A stretch of DNA of 40,533 bases, from contig DFWO01000136.1 of the NCBI GenBank assembly GCA_002380945.1, positions 1-40,533 of the forward strand, written 5' to 3'. Each line of letters starts with the position of its first letter. The first letter of the stretch is position 1. Under the pieces are notes generated by a model. That model was not told the DNA's origin and searched no databases. It saw only the letters and a program-made list of their open reading frames with translations. Positions 25,965 to 34,918 of the stretch are shown here, piece by piece. Both the position numbers and the translations under genes were made by a program. The DNA is from Methylococcaceae bacterium UBA4132 (GTDB taxonomy: Bacteria > Pseudomonadota > Gammaproteobacteria > Methylococcales > Methylomonadaceae).

Positions 25965-28262
25965 TTAATCCCTAACAGGTGGTGGAGCTAACACCACGCG
26001 CGTACCATTCGACTCTGCCGCACTCACTACGCCCGCCGCTTCCATGTCTTCAATCATGGTTGCCGCACGGTTATAGCCGACTTTAAAACGGCGTTGTACA
26101 CTGGAGATAGAGGCTTTGCGTGATTCAGTGACAAAGCGTACCGCTTCATCATACAACGCATCGGTTTCAGAACCACCGCCTGAACTATCACCACCGCCCA
26201 TGCTAAAGCCGTCGTTATCAGACGATTCACGGGTAATTTCTTCCAAATAATTAGGTGGCGCGGTTTGTTTTAAAAATTCGACTACGCGATGCACTTCATG
26301 ATCATCCACAAATGCACCGTGAGCGCGGACTGGAATGCTAGTGCCAGACGGCAAAAATAACATATCACCATTACCTAACAAAGTTTCTGCACCGCCTTGG
26401 TCGAGAATAGTACGCGAATCAATGCGTGAGGAAACTTGAAAGGAAATACGCGTGGGTACGTTCGCTTTAATCAACCCTGTCAACACATCCACCGATGGAC
26501 GTTGGGTGGCTAATACTAAGTGAATGCCTGCTGCTCTGGCTTTTTGTGCCAAGCGGGCAATCAATTCTTCAACTTTTTTACCAACGATCATCATCATATC
26601 GGCTAATTCATCAATGACGATAACGATGCTGGGTAACGTAGTTAAAGCGGGAATCTCGCCTTCTGAGAAGGGATTAAGGGCTTGATACATTGGGTCGCTA
26701 ATGGTTTCACCACGCGCGGTGGCTTCTTCAATTAAGGCATTAAAGCCTGCCAAATTTCTTACGCCCATTTTAGACATCAGTTTATAACGGCGTTCCATTT
26801 CACCGACTGCCCAGCGCAAAGCGTTACTGGCTTCTTTCATATCAGTAACAACAGGCGTTAATAAATGCGGAATGCCTTCATAAACGGATAATTCCAGCAT
26901 TTTCGGGTCTATCATAATGAGGCGCACTTGTTCGGGCGTAGCTTTGTATAGCAAGCTTAAAATCATGGTGTTGATAGCCACAGATTTACCTGAACCCGTT
27001 GTACCCGCCACTAATACATGAGGCATTTTGCCTAAATCAGCAACCATCGGCGCACCTGCAATATCTTTACCCATTGCTAGGGTCAACAATGATTTTGCTT
27101 TGACAAAATTGGGGGATACCAATAATTCACGCAAGGTCACCATTTCGCGTTCACGATTAGGAATTTCTAAACCGACGACGGTTTTACCAGGGATAATCTC
27201 CACGATACGCACGCTGGTGACAGATAACGCTCTGGCTAAATCTTTGGATAGCGTACTAATGCGACTGACTTTAACACCAGCCGCAGGTTGTAATTCAAAG
27301 CGGGTAATAACAGGGCCAGGATGAAAATCCACCACGTTCACAATGACGTTAAAATCAGCCAAAATAGTTTCTACCAGCCGCGACATCGCTTCTAAATCGC
27401 TTTGTGAATAGCCGATGACACGAATCTCGCGGTTATCTAATAAATCTAACGCGGGTAGCACGCTTTCACCTGATTTATAAGACTTGGCGGGGGATGTTTT
27501 CTTGGCGGGATTGCTGGATTTTTCAACACGGGCAACCACTTTTGCAACCGCTGTTTCAATATGCGGGACAACGTTAATACTGGATGTTTTTTTAGTGACC
27601 GCCTTTTTTTTAGCAGTGCTTACGGGTACTGCAACTGAATTGTCTAGTAGCTGTTCCTGTTGCGGATTAGGCGCGTAACGAAAGATAAATTCAAACAGAT
27701 GAACGGTATATTTGCCAATCATATCCATGAGTTTTACCCAAGACAGATCAGTAATCATGGTAATACCTGCCACGAACAGCACCAGTAAGAATAAGGTAGC
27801 CCCTGAATTACCCAAGGAAATCAGTGCGGCATCGCCTATTTCTTCACCGATAATTCCGCCCGTGCTACGCGGCAGTTCAATGCCTATTCTGAGTACATAG
27901 AGATGCAGTAAAGCGGTACTTGAGATAATAGCGGCGATTGAACCTATCCAAGCCAATGCCATGAATAGTTTTTCTTGGGGATTTTTAACGTTCTTACTGA
28001 ACAAGTAACCATGCCAAAAAATAATGACTGGAAATAGATAAGCACACAGACCAAAAAAACTAAGACTGAAATCAGCGAGCCACGCACCAAAAACGCCGCA
28101 CGCATTAGTGACGTTGCGGGTAGTACCGCTGTGTGTCCACCCTGCATCTTCATTGCTAAAAGTGACTAGCGCGATAAAGAAAAATAAAGCACTCGCGAAA
28201 AACACTAAAACAGCCACTTCACGCAAGCCACGAAACGTTTTTTCTTCCATTACAGCAGACAT
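25965..28262 (-). CDS. ftsK: DNA translocase FtsK
   Basis: 765-residue septum-located DNA pump that aligns chromosome termini and activates XerCD. The N-terminus has four to five membrane helices (about residues 10-195). A Lys/Ser/Ala-rich linker (about 210-270) is shorter than in E. coli. The motor follows: Walker A GTTGSGKSVAIN near 420, Walker B IVIVIDELADMMM, then ATQRPSVDVLTGLIKANVPTRI. The C-terminal gamma winged helix (DALYDEAVRFVTESRKASISSVQRRFKVGYNRA) reads polar KOPS sequences. Start: I chose MSAVMEEKTF at 28262; an upstream ATG at 28295 adds a hydrophobic MCTHLLIELLL not typical of the family, and ATG 28250 is also possible. None has a clear ribosome binding site. Confidence 0.93.
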   Translation of the reverse strand: MSAVMEEKTFRGLREVAVLVFFASALFFFIALVTFSNEDAGWTHSGTTRNVTNACGVFGAWLADFSLSFFGLCAYLFPVIIFWHGYLFSKNVKNPQEKLFMALAWIGSIAAIISSTALLHLYVLRIGIELPRSTGGIIGEEIGDAALISLGNSGATLFLLVLFVAGITMITDLSWVKLMDMIGKYTVHLFEFIFRYAPNPQQEQLLDNSVAVPVSTAKKKAVTKKTSSINVVPHIETAVAKVVARVEKSSNPAKKTSPAKSYKSGESVLPALDLLDNREIRVIGYSQSDLEAMSRLVETILADFNVIVNVVDFHPGPVITRFELQPAAGVKVSRISTLSKDLARALSVTSVRIVEIIPGKTVVGLEIPNREREMVTLRELLVSPNFVKAKSLLTLAMGKDIAGAPMVADLGKMPHVLVAGTTGSGKSVAINTMILSLLYKATPEQVRLIMIDPKMLELSVYEGIPHLLTPVVTDMKEASNALRWAVGEMERRYKLMSKMGVRNLAGFNALIEEATARGETISDPMYQALNPFSEGEIPALTTLPSIVIVIDELADMMMIVGKKVEELIARLAQKARAAGIHLVLATQRPSVDVLTGLIKANVPTRISFQVSSRIDSRTILDQGGAETLLGNGDMLFLPSGTSIPVRAHGAFVDDHEVHRVVEFLKQTAPPNYLEEITRESSDNDGFSMGGGDSSGGGSETDALYDEAVRFVTESRKASISSVQRRFKVGYNRAATMIEDMEAAGVVSAAESNGTRVVLAPPPVRD

Positions 28263-28507
28263 AAGTAATAATTCAATTAATAGATGGGTACACACAAAGT
28301 GTGATTATAGAACAATTAATCGTCGTATTATATGAAGGATTTGCAATAGGGACATAATCTATACTTGATTACAACGGATTAAGTTTAAATTTTTTAAAAA
28401 CAAGTGCTTAGTAATTGCTGTTACATAACTATAATACTAAAATTACTCAGTCAGGATTATGGCATCAAGTTATATTACAAATCATTCATGTTGGGAAAAT
28501 GGATTTT

Positions 28508-28537
28508 ATGATTAGCAAGTGTTTATTTGCTAATCAT
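28508..28537. promoter_or_regulatory. Perfect dyad upstream of tilS
   Basis: ATGATTAGCAA (28508-28518), 8-base spacer, TTGCTAATCAT (28527-28537): 11 of 11 paired. It ends five bases before a TATAAT box at 28543 and so covers where the -35 element would be, which suggests an operator; an RNA hairpin is the alternative. Confidence 0.45.
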
Positions 28538-28542
28538 AACCC

Positions 28543-28548
28543 TATAAT
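28543..28548 (+). promoter_or_regulatory. Likely -10 box of the tilS promoter
   Basis: Consensus TATAAT about 100 bases before the tilS start. The -35 region 17 bases upstream (TGTTTA) is poor and lies in the loop of the dyad, in line with a regulated promoter. Confidence 0.35.
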
Positions 28549-28646
28549 GTGTGCTGACTATGGTGCTAATGATAAAGAGTGATAAGTCAGCATCAACGGT
28601 CTTATAAAAATAATAAAAATTTAAAGAACCGATAAAAGGCACAATC

Positions 28647-29975
28647 ATGACTACCCCGCTTTCAGCCAATACGATAAAAGCCATATTAAGCCAATATAAA
28701 GCCCTTGAGCATATTTATGTTGGCTACAGTGGTGGTGTCGATTCTCATGTTTTATTACATTTATGTGCGTCACTAAAGACGCTGAAAGGTAAAGTCACCG
28801 CTGTTTATGTTCATCATGGTTTGCAGGATGAAGCGGCATTATGGGCTGAACATTGCAAAAAAACGGCTGAAAATTTACACGTTAATTTTATAGAATTACG
28901 CATTGATGCCACCGCCATCTCAGGCGAAAGCCCTGAGGAAGCTGCGAGAAATGCCCGTTATGCGGCATTAAAACCGTTAATTAGTGTTAATGAGGCTCTA
29001 TTCATTGGTCAGCACAGAGACGATCAGCTTGAAACAGTGTTATTGCAATTATTTCGTGGTGCAGGATTACGCGGACTGTCTGGCATACCCGATACTGCCT
29101 TTTTTGGGCAAGGGCTTATATTAAGACCTTTGTTAAATGTCGGAAAACTTGAAATTAACGAATATGCAAAAATCCACGATTTGCAATGGGTTGAAGACCC
29201 TAGTAACCAGCAAGATAATTATGATAGAAACTTTTTACGCAACAGCGTTATACCGTTATTAAAACAACGCTGGGTAGCGTGTGACAAAACCGTGGCACGT
29301 TCAGCAAAGCATTGTGCAGAAGCACAAGTTGTGGTGTCGGCTGTTGCCGCCGAATTGTTTTATCCTGTGTTTAATGAAGCCAATAAAACCTTATGTATTA
29401 CTCAGTTACAAGCACACAAAAGTCCTAGGCAACAACTGATTATTCGCCATTGGTTTCAAAGTCTAGGTTTGAAAATGCCTTCGCAAGCTTTTGTTGAACG
29501 CATTCAAACCGAAGTGATTGCCGCAAGAGAAGACAGTGATCCGATATTGTTAGGGCAAGGTTGCTTTATTCGTCGTTATCGGGACAAATTATATTGTCTT
29601 AAACAATCAGAACAAGAACCGTTACCCGATATGATCTGGCCGATTGGGCAAAAAGCCATCGAATTTGCCAGTTATCACACATTATCTTATGTACCATCAT
29701 CCTCAGGTATACTGCATGAGCAGTGGCAAAAAGCAAAAATTACCGTCAAATTTCGCAGTGGTGGCGAAAAAATCCGCCTACCTAATCGCAAAGCACACCA
29801 TTCATTAAAAAAACTGTTTCAGGAATCAGGTATTCCACCTTGGGAACGTGAACTAATCCCCTTGGTTTATTTGAATAATAAGCTAGCGGCAGTGGGCGAA
29901 CACTGGATTAGCGCGGAATTTTATAGTGAAAAACCCAATAGTTGTGTGCGTTTATCTGTACAAAGTAACGAATAA
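28647..29975 (+). CDS. tilS: tRNA(Ile)-lysidine synthase TilS
   Basis: 442-residue ATP-dependent enzyme that puts lysine on C34 of tRNA-Ile(CAU), changing its reading from AUG to AUA. The N-terminal PP-loop is exact (YVGYSGGVDSHVLL, residues about 22-35), followed by VYVHHGLQDEA, the ARNARYAAL block and GQHRDDQLETVLLQLFRGAGLRGLSG. The substrate-binding middle and C-terminal TilS domains are also present (KFRSGGEKIRLPNRKAHHSLKKLFQESGIPPWERELIPLVY). Length matches E. coli TilS. It precedes pyrG by about 80 bases, as in many gammaproteobacteria. Confidence 0.96.
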   Translation: MTTPLSANTIKAILSQYKALEHIYVGYSGGVDSHVLLHLCASLKTLKGKVTAVYVHHGLQDEAALWAEHCKKTAENLHVNFIELRIDATAISGESPEEAARNARYAALKPLISVNEALFIGQHRDDQLETVLLQLFRGAGLRGLSGIPDTAFFGQGLILRPLLNVGKLEINEYAKIHDLQWVEDPSNQQDNYDRNFLRNSVIPLLKQRWVACDKTVARSAKHCAEAQVVVSAVAAELFYPVFNEANKTLCITQLQAHKSPRQQLIIRHWFQSLGLKMPSQAFVERIQTEVIAAREDSDPILLGQGCFIRRYRDKLYCLKQSEQEPLPDMIWPIGQKAIEFASYHTLSYVPSSSGILHEQWQKAKITVKFRSGGEKIRLPNRKAHHSLKKLFQESGIPPWERELIPLVYLNNKLAAVGEHWISAEFYSEKPNSCVRLSVQSNE

Positions 29976-30058
29976 ATGCCGAAAAGACCATGACGAACTA
30001 GCCATAGTCGATTAAAATGCCTAGGATTAATCATCCTTCCAAAGCCGATAAATCCTAC

Positions 30059-31678
30059 ATGACAAAATATATTTTCATTACTGGCGGCGTGGTGTCGTCG
30101 CTAGGCAAGGGCATAGCGGCATCCTCGCTTGCCGCTATCCTCGAAGCGCGTGGTCTAAAAGTCACCATGACCAAGCTAGACCCTTATATCAATCTCGATC
30201 CAGGTACGATGAGTCCGTTTCAACACGGCGAAGTGTTTGTTACTGAGGATGGCGCAGAAACCGATTTAGATTTAGGGCATTATGAGCGGTTTTTAAAAAC
30301 CACCATGAGCCGCAAAAATAACTTCACGACTGGTCAAATATACGACAGCGTGTTACGCCGTGAACGTAGAGGTGATTACCTAGGCGCGACCGTACAAGTG
30401 ATTCCGCACATCACCAATGAAATTAAAGAACGTATTTATGCTAGTGCTGAAGGCATGGACGTAGCCCTAATTGAAGTCGGTGGTACGGTCGGTGACATTG
30501 AATCACTGCCGTTTTTAGAAGCCATACGGCAAATGCGTTTTGAATTAGGTAGTGACCGTTCCCTATTTATTCATTTAACTCTCGTACCTTACATTCGTTC
30601 AGCAGGTGAAATTAAAACCAAACCCACGCAACATTCGGTTAAAGAACTGCGCACCATCGGTATCCAGCCTGATATTTTAATTTGTCGTTCCGAACAGGCG
30701 ATTCCTGTCAGCGAGCGTCGTAAAATTGCCTTATTTACCAATGTCGAAGAGCGTGCTGTTATTTCTGCCACCGATGCTGATTCCATCTATCGCATTCCCT
30801 TGATGCTCCATGAGCAAGGCTTGGATGAAATCGTCGTCAAACGCCTACGTTTAGACGTACCGCCTGCTGATTTAAGCGAATGGAAAGCCGTTATTGCCGC
30901 GCTTGAAAACTCAAACAACACAGTCAAAATTGCTATCGTCGGCAAATATGTTGACCATTCTGATGCCTACAAATCCATCAACGAAGCCCTCATTCATGCA
31001 GGCATACGCACACGCACCAAAGTTGATATTGTTTACATTGATTCAGAACTGATAGAAGACGAAGGCACTGCCCGTTTAAAAGATGTCGATGCTATCCTCG
31101 TCCCTGGTGGATTTGGTGAACGCGGCGTAGAAGGCAAAATCGCCACCGCCCGTTTCGCGCGCGAAAATAAAATTCCCTATCTCGGTATCTGCTTAGGAAT
31201 GCAGGTGGCTGTTATCGAATTTGCCCGCGATGTTGCAGGCTTAGAAGGCGCGCACAGCACCGAATTTCTACCCAAATCACCACATCCCGTAATCGGCTTA
31301 ATCACCGAATGGATGGAAGATGGACAAGTGCAGACCCGCGATGAAAACTCCGATTTAGGCGGCACCATGCGCTTAGGCGGACAACAATGCCGTTTAAACC
31401 ATGACACCTTAGCGCATTCACTCTATCAAAAAGATGTCATCACCGAACGTCACCGCCACCGCTACGAATTCAATAATAAATACATTGAACGCTTAGAAGC
31501 GGTAGGAATGCGTTTTTCAGGCAAATCCATCGACGGGCGATTAGTCGAAGTCATCGAAATCCCCGATCACCCGTGGTTTATTGCCTGTCAATTTCACCCG
31601 GAATTCACCTCCACACCGCGCAAAGGACACCCGTTATTTTCAGGCTTTGTGTTAGCGGCATTTGAACATCGACGATAG
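30059..31678 (+). CDS. pyrG: CTP synthase PyrG
   Basis: 539-residue enzyme converting UTP to CTP with ATP and glutamine. The amidoligase half starts MTKYIFITGGVVSSLGKGIAAS and contains TEDGAETDLDLGHYERF. The C-terminal class I glutamine amidotransferase half has the nucleophile Cys in GICLGMQVAVIEFARD and the His-Glu pair in CQFHPEFTS. ATG 30059 gives the universal N-terminus; the open frame reaches 30017 but the extra 14 residues are atypical. In related bacteria kdsA and eno follow directly; here a 3.2-kb accessory block intervenes. Confidence 0.97.
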   Translation: MTKYIFITGGVVSSLGKGIAASSLAAILEARGLKVTMTKLDPYINLDPGTMSPFQHGEVFVTEDGAETDLDLGHYERFLKTTMSRKNNFTTGQIYDSVLRRERRGDYLGATVQVIPHITNEIKERIYASAEGMDVALIEVGGTVGDIESLPFLEAIRQMRFELGSDRSLFIHLTLVPYIRSAGEIKTKPTQHSVKELRTIGIQPDILICRSEQAIPVSERRKIALFTNVEERAVISATDADSIYRIPLMLHEQGLDEIVVKRLRLDVPPADLSEWKAVIAALENSNNTVKIAIVGKYVDHSDAYKSINEALIHAGIRTRTKVDIVYIDSELIEDEGTARLKDVDAILVPGGFGERGVEGKIATARFARENKIPYLGICLGMQVAVIEFARDVAGLEGAHSTEFLPKSPHPVIGLITEWMEDGQVQTRDENSDLGGTMRLGGQQCRLNHDTLAHSLYQKDVITERHRHRYEFNNKYIERLEAVGMRFSGKSIDGRLVEVIEIPDHPWFIACQFHPEFTSTPRKGHPLFSGFVLAAFEHRR

Positions 31679-31687
31679 TCTGTATCA

Positions 31688-31716
31688 ACCGCCGAGGTTT
31701 TAAAAACCTCGGCGGT
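31688..31716. repeat. ACCGCCGAGGTTT palindrome after pyrG
   Basis: Perfect 13-bp inverted repeat ACCGCCGAGGTTT (31688-31700), loop TAA, AAACCTCGGCGGT (31704-31716), ten bases after the pyrG stop. No T-run follows, so it is either a terminator-like hairpin or a dispersed palindromic element. Confidence 0.7.
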
Positions 31717-31752
31717 CTGAGTTAAACCCTTCATTCGTTTGGAGTTCACCTC

Positions 31753-32358
31753 ATGAACTGGCAACCCACGCAAGACCCTTACCGCATCACCGACTACCTT
31801 AAAAACGAATTGGACAGTGACAGCAAACACGAATACCTAAATGGTCAAGTCTATGCAATGGCTGGTGCGAGTAAAAACCACCAGCGCATTATCATGAACA
31901 TAGGAAGTCTTTTTAGAAGTCATTTACGCGGCACACCCTGTGATACTTTTTCATCTGACATAAAAGTCAAAGTCAGTGATTTTGCTTTTTTCTATCCTGA
32001 TGTCATCGTGACCTGTAATGATGACAGCAATAACGCCTATTACACCGAACAACCGCTCATTCTTGTTGAAGTCTTATCAAAATCCACCCGCCGCATGGAT
32101 GAAACCACCAAACGGCGTTTATACCAAACCCTGCCCAGCTTGCAAGAATACGTTTTAATCGAACAAGACATCGTTGACATAGAAATCTGTCGCCGCTCCC
32201 AAGGCTGGCAACCCGAACATTATTTCATGGGTGACGAAATAACCTTTGCCGCGATTGAATTAACGCTGTCGGTGAATGATATTTATGAGCGGGTGGTGAA
32301 TGAAGATGTGCAGGCGTTTTTTGATACTAGCACTAATATAAAATCACAGGATTATTAA
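31753..32358 (+). CDS. Uma2-family (DUF820) nuclease-like protein
   Basis: 201-residue protein of the Uma2/DUF820 family, which has a PD-(D/E)xK restriction-like fold. Seen: ITDYLKNELDSDSKHEYLNGQVYAMAGAS at the N-terminus, then catalytic-type residues in FFYPDVIVTC (Asp), LILVEVLSKSTRRMDETTKRRLYQTLPSLQEYVLIEQD (Glu and Lys). Biological role of Uma2 proteins is not settled; many copies occur in cyanobacteria and some gammaproteobacteria. TTTGGAG precedes ATG 31753. Its stop is two bases before the caspase-like gene's ATG, so the two are co-translated. Confidence 0.88.
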   Translation: MNWQPTQDPYRITDYLKNELDSDSKHEYLNGQVYAMAGASKNHQRIIMNIGSLFRSHLRGTPCDTFSSDIKVKVSDFAFFYPDVIVTCNDDSNNAYYTEQPLILVEVLSKSTRRMDETTKRRLYQTLPSLQEYVLIEQDIVDIEICRRSQGWQPEHYFMGDEITFAAIELTLSVNDIYERVVNEDVQAFFDTSTNIKSQDY

Positions 32359-32360
32359 TT

Positions 32361-33791
32361 ATGGGTAAGAAAATAGCATTATTAATTGGTGTTGCAACTT
32401 ATGAAAAAGAAAGTTGTTTGCCACCTTGTGAAGCTGATATTAATTTAATGACTAAAATTATTGAAATATCAAAAAAATATGATGATAAATTAGTTTTAGA
32501 TGAGAGTCCTAAAAGTATTGATGCTATGGCAAAAATACGTTCTTTTATTACAACTCATAAAAATTCAGAAATTGATGAAGTGTTTTTTTACTATACAGGG
32601 CATGGCACGAAACATTCGGATGATTTTCTATTTTTATTTTCTGATTTTGATGGTAGCAAAATTAATTCAACATCATTAGCAAATAGTGAACTTGATAACT
32701 TGCTAAAGTCATTAAATCCTAAATTTACGGTAAAAATTGTTGATGCTTGTCAGGCGGGTGTTGAATATATTAAATCAGAACAAAACTCAGAAAGAAATTT
32801 AGAAAATATATTAGAAAAATCAAAAAATAGATTTAATCATACTTACTTCATGTTTTCGTCATTAGAAAATCAGCCTTCAACAGCACTTAGTGATTATAGC
32901 GTCTTTACAAAGAGTTTTGCAGATGCACTTATAGCTTATAAAGAGCGTGATATTTGCTATGTCGATATAGCAAAACATATAGCTGATGATGCAAATGTAA
33001 AAAGACATCAAACGCCACTATTCGTACAACAGTCGATTAACACAGAAATATTCTGTCACGTTTCATCCGAATTAGCTCAGAGCATAAATGATACATTTAC
33101 AGCACTGCCTATAAAAATAAATGAAAATATTGAATCTAATCAAGATGAAAAAACACCAGAATTAAGGTTAATTGAAGCAATAAAAAAACAGAACAAAGAT
33201 TACTGTACTGAACAGGAAGCTCAAAGCTCATTAGAAAAATTTATAGAGCATATAAAAACATATAATGGGGGAGAAATTCTAACATCTTTATATGGAATAG
33301 ACGTTGAGAATAAATCGGATTATTCTAATATAACTGGTATGAGTAATATAGCAAAATGGCTTCATGGAAATAATGAATCATATTTTGCTGAAGTTAAATA
33401 TAGGTCAGAACCATACCAAGAGCGTGAGTTTAACCTTTTTTCAAACGAAAAGGTTACAAAATATCGAAATGTTCCAGAGACAATAAAGCAAACAGCAGAT
33501 TCACTTTGCCATTCAATAATTATATCTTTTGCACCTAAAAACCAAGTTACTCCTTGGTTTAAGGCGTTTGTTGTTTATATTTTTTCAAAAAATAAACTTA
33601 CAATTTTTTATAAAGTTGAAACAGAAAAAGAAATTAATTGGAATGAAAGAATTACTTTAAATAAAAATACATGGAAAATACTACATTGTAGCTTAAAAAT
33701 CATTGATGAGATTGTAGAAACATCAAATAATATACTTAATGATATAAGTCAATATATCATTGATGATATTAAATCTAAATTTGAAAATTAG
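32361..33791 (+). CDS. Caspase-like (peptidase C14) protein
   Basis: 476-residue protein with an N-terminal p20-type caspase/orthocaspase domain (about residues 1-230): KKIALLIGVATYEKES, then the catalytic His81 in FFYYTGHGTKHSDD and Cys130 in KIVDACQAGVEYI, then YFMFSSLENQPS and a SVFTKSFADALI strand. Residues about 265-476 are not recognised; they could be a sensor or effector part. No membrane segment is visible. The gene is much poorer in GC than its neighbours (long A/T runs, AAA/ATA codons), which points to transfer. The start is 2 bases after the Uma2 stop with CAGGA upstream, so the pair is an operon. A protease-type defence or cell-death role is an inference. Confidence 0.85.
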   Translation: MGKKIALLIGVATYEKESCLPPCEADINLMTKIIEISKKYDDKLVLDESPKSIDAMAKIRSFITTHKNSEIDEVFFYYTGHGTKHSDDFLFLFSDFDGSKINSTSLANSELDNLLKSLNPKFTVKIVDACQAGVEYIKSEQNSERNLENILEKSKNRFNHTYFMFSSLENQPSTALSDYSVFTKSFADALIAYKERDICYVDIAKHIADDANVKRHQTPLFVQQSINTEIFCHVSSELAQSINDTFTALPIKINENIESNQDEKTPELRLIEAIKKQNKDYCTEQEAQSSLEKFIEHIKTYNGGEILTSLYGIDVENKSDYSNITGMSNIAKWLHGNNESYFAEVKYRSEPYQEREFNLFSNEKVTKYRNVPETIKQTADSLCHSIIISFAPKNQVTPWFKAFVVYIFSKNKLTIFYKVETEKEINWNERITLNKNTWKILHCSLKIIDEIVETSNNILNDISQYIIDDIKSKFEN

Positions 33792-33829
33792 CTTATAGAT
33801 TGGATTAAAGTACCAACGAATAACAAAAC

Positions 33830-33863
33830 TTGTTGGGGTTTGCAAGCTCACCCGCAACCTATA
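33830..33863. repeat. GTTGGGGTT...CACCCGCAACC palindrome, copy 2
   Basis: TTGTTGGGGTTTGC (33830-33843), AAGCT, CACCCGCAACC (33850-33860): an imperfect inverted repeat sharing CACCCGCARCC with 20776-20813. It ends right where the recognisable higB reading frame begins, and so marks the breakpoint of the truncated toxin gene. Confidence 0.5.
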
Positions 33864-33864
33864 A

Positions 33865-34086
33865 CACCCTTGCAAGAATGGCGCGGAAAAAATTCGTGGT
33901 GCATCGGTTAAATATTTCGCAGAATTAAAAACGCTTTTTAATTCTGTTGATAAAGTTGGGCATTATTTTATTTTTAATATTGCAGGGAATCATTACCGTT
34001 TGATTGCCGCTATTCATTTTAATACGCTAACGCTTTATATTCGTTCTATTATGACTCACAAGGAGTATGACCAATGGAAACCTTAA
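33865..34086 (+). pseudogene. 5'-truncated HigB-family toxin
   Basis: Translated in frame from 33865 (after a TAA at 33862-33864) the DNA reads ...KYFAELKTLFNSVDKVGH YFIFNIAGNHYRLIAAIHF NTLTLYIRSIMTHKEYDQW and stops at 34084-34086. NIAGNHYRL and the C-terminal THKEYD are the HigB (RelE-fold mRNA interferase) signature. The first third of the family (about 35-40 residues with the ISK..L..FW start) is missing, and no good ATG opens the frame, so the gene is broken. The 3' end overlaps the next ATG (34074) by 13 bases, typical of higB-higA order. Confidence 0.75.
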
Positions 34087-34304
34087 GCCCTGTTTCTAAC
34101 GATATTATTAAATCGTACACAACGCTGTGTGAAAGTATTCCGCTTTACCCATTACATAATGAACAAGATTACGATAAAGCGGTTGCTATTTTGAATAGTT
34201 TATTGGATGCAGGTGGTGCAGATGAAAACCATCCGTTAGCTCGATTAGTAGAAACACTAGGTGTATTTATCAGTGATTATGAAAGTCAGCATGATTTTTT
34301 GTAG
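34074..34304 (+). CDS. HigA-like antitoxin fragment without helix-turn-helix
   Basis: 76-residue product resembling the N-terminal segment of HigA antitoxins: YPLHNEQDYDKAVAILNSLLDAGGADENHPLARLVETLGVFISDYESQH. In the family this is followed by a helix-turn-helix DNA-binding domain; here translation stops at 34302-34304 and the next Uma2 gene starts 12 bases on, so the domain is absent. ACAAGGAG precedes ATG 34074. It probably is a remnant of a higBA module, though a short antitoxin-only variant cannot be excluded. Confidence 0.65.
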   Translation: METLSPVSNDIIKSYTTLCESIPLYPLHNEQDYDKAVAILNSLLDAGGADENHPLARLVETLGVFISDYESQHDFL

Positions 34305-34315
34305 AGGAACAAACC

Positions 34316-34918
34316 ATGCCAAAAATAACCCACATCGAACAACTCGATTTAAATAAAATCTATAATTATGCTGATTATTTAACATGGCGGTTAAATGATG
34401 CAATTGAATTAATTAAAGGCAAGATTATGTTAATGTCACCTGCACCGAATGTCGGACATCAAACGATTGAAAGAAACTTAATTATTGAGATAGGTAATCA
34501 TTTAAAAGGTAAGAAATGCCAAGTATTTCCAGCACCGTTTGATGTGCGTTTATATGACCGCAAAAAATCTATTCTAAATAGCCAAGATATTCATACTGTC
34601 GTACAACCTGATTTATGCGTAATTTGTAATCCAGAATTATTAGATACTCAAGGCTGTAATGGTGCGCCTGATTGGATTATTGAGATATTATCGAAAGGGA
34701 ATTCTAAACGAGAAATGCAGATAAAATATCAGTTATATCAAGAAGCGGGTGTGCAGGAATATTGGTTGGTTTATCCAGAACAACAAGCGATTCATCAATT
34801 TGTTTTGGATGATAATGGACACTATCAATTGAGAAATATGTATGCCGAAGATGATAAAGCGATGCCAACTTTATTTCCTGATTTAGCCATTGATTTAACC
34901 GAAGTGTTTGAAGAATAA
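34316..34918 (+). CDS. Uma2-family (DUF820) nuclease-like protein, second copy
   Basis: 200-residue Uma2 protein, clearly divergent from the copy at 31753. Seen: YLTWRLNDAIELIKGKIMLMSPAPNVGHQTIERNL, catalytic-type Asp in VVQPDLCVICNPE, then APDWIIEILSKGNSKREMQIKYQLYQEAGVQEYWLV with the E-x-L-S and Lys positions. GAGGAACAAACC lies before ATG 34316. It closes the accessory block between pyrG and kdsA; kdsA starts 27 bases later, so the block has been placed without disturbing kdsA's own leader. Confidence 0.88.
   Translation: MPKITHIEQLDLNKIYNYADYLTWRLNDAIELIKGKIMLMSPAPNVGHQTIERNLIIEIGNHLKGKKCQVFPAPFDVRLYDRKKSILNSQDIHTVVQPDLCVICNPELLDTQGCNGAPDWIIEILSKGNSKREMQIKYQLYQEAGVQEYWLVYPEQQAIHQFVLDDNGHYQLRNMYAEDDKAMPTLFPDLAIDLTEVFEE

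Larger units (their letters stand above)
28296..28646. other. AT-rich divergent promoter region of ftsK and tilS
   Basis: About 350 very AT-rich bases between ftsK (minus) and tilS (plus). It holds two TATAAT boxes reading toward tilS (28430-28435 and 28543-28548) and a perfect 11-bp hairpin at 28508-28537. No gene is supported. An 18-codon open frame at 28459-28515 exists but is not convincing. Confidence 0.5.

Noticed and set aside
28459..28515. 18-codon frame MASSYITNHSCWENGFYD with an E-x3-Y pair, recalling PqqA
   Set aside because: The rest of PqqA (GFEVTMY and basic tail) is absent, there are no pqqB-E genes nearby, and the stop lies in the dyad; chance is more likely.
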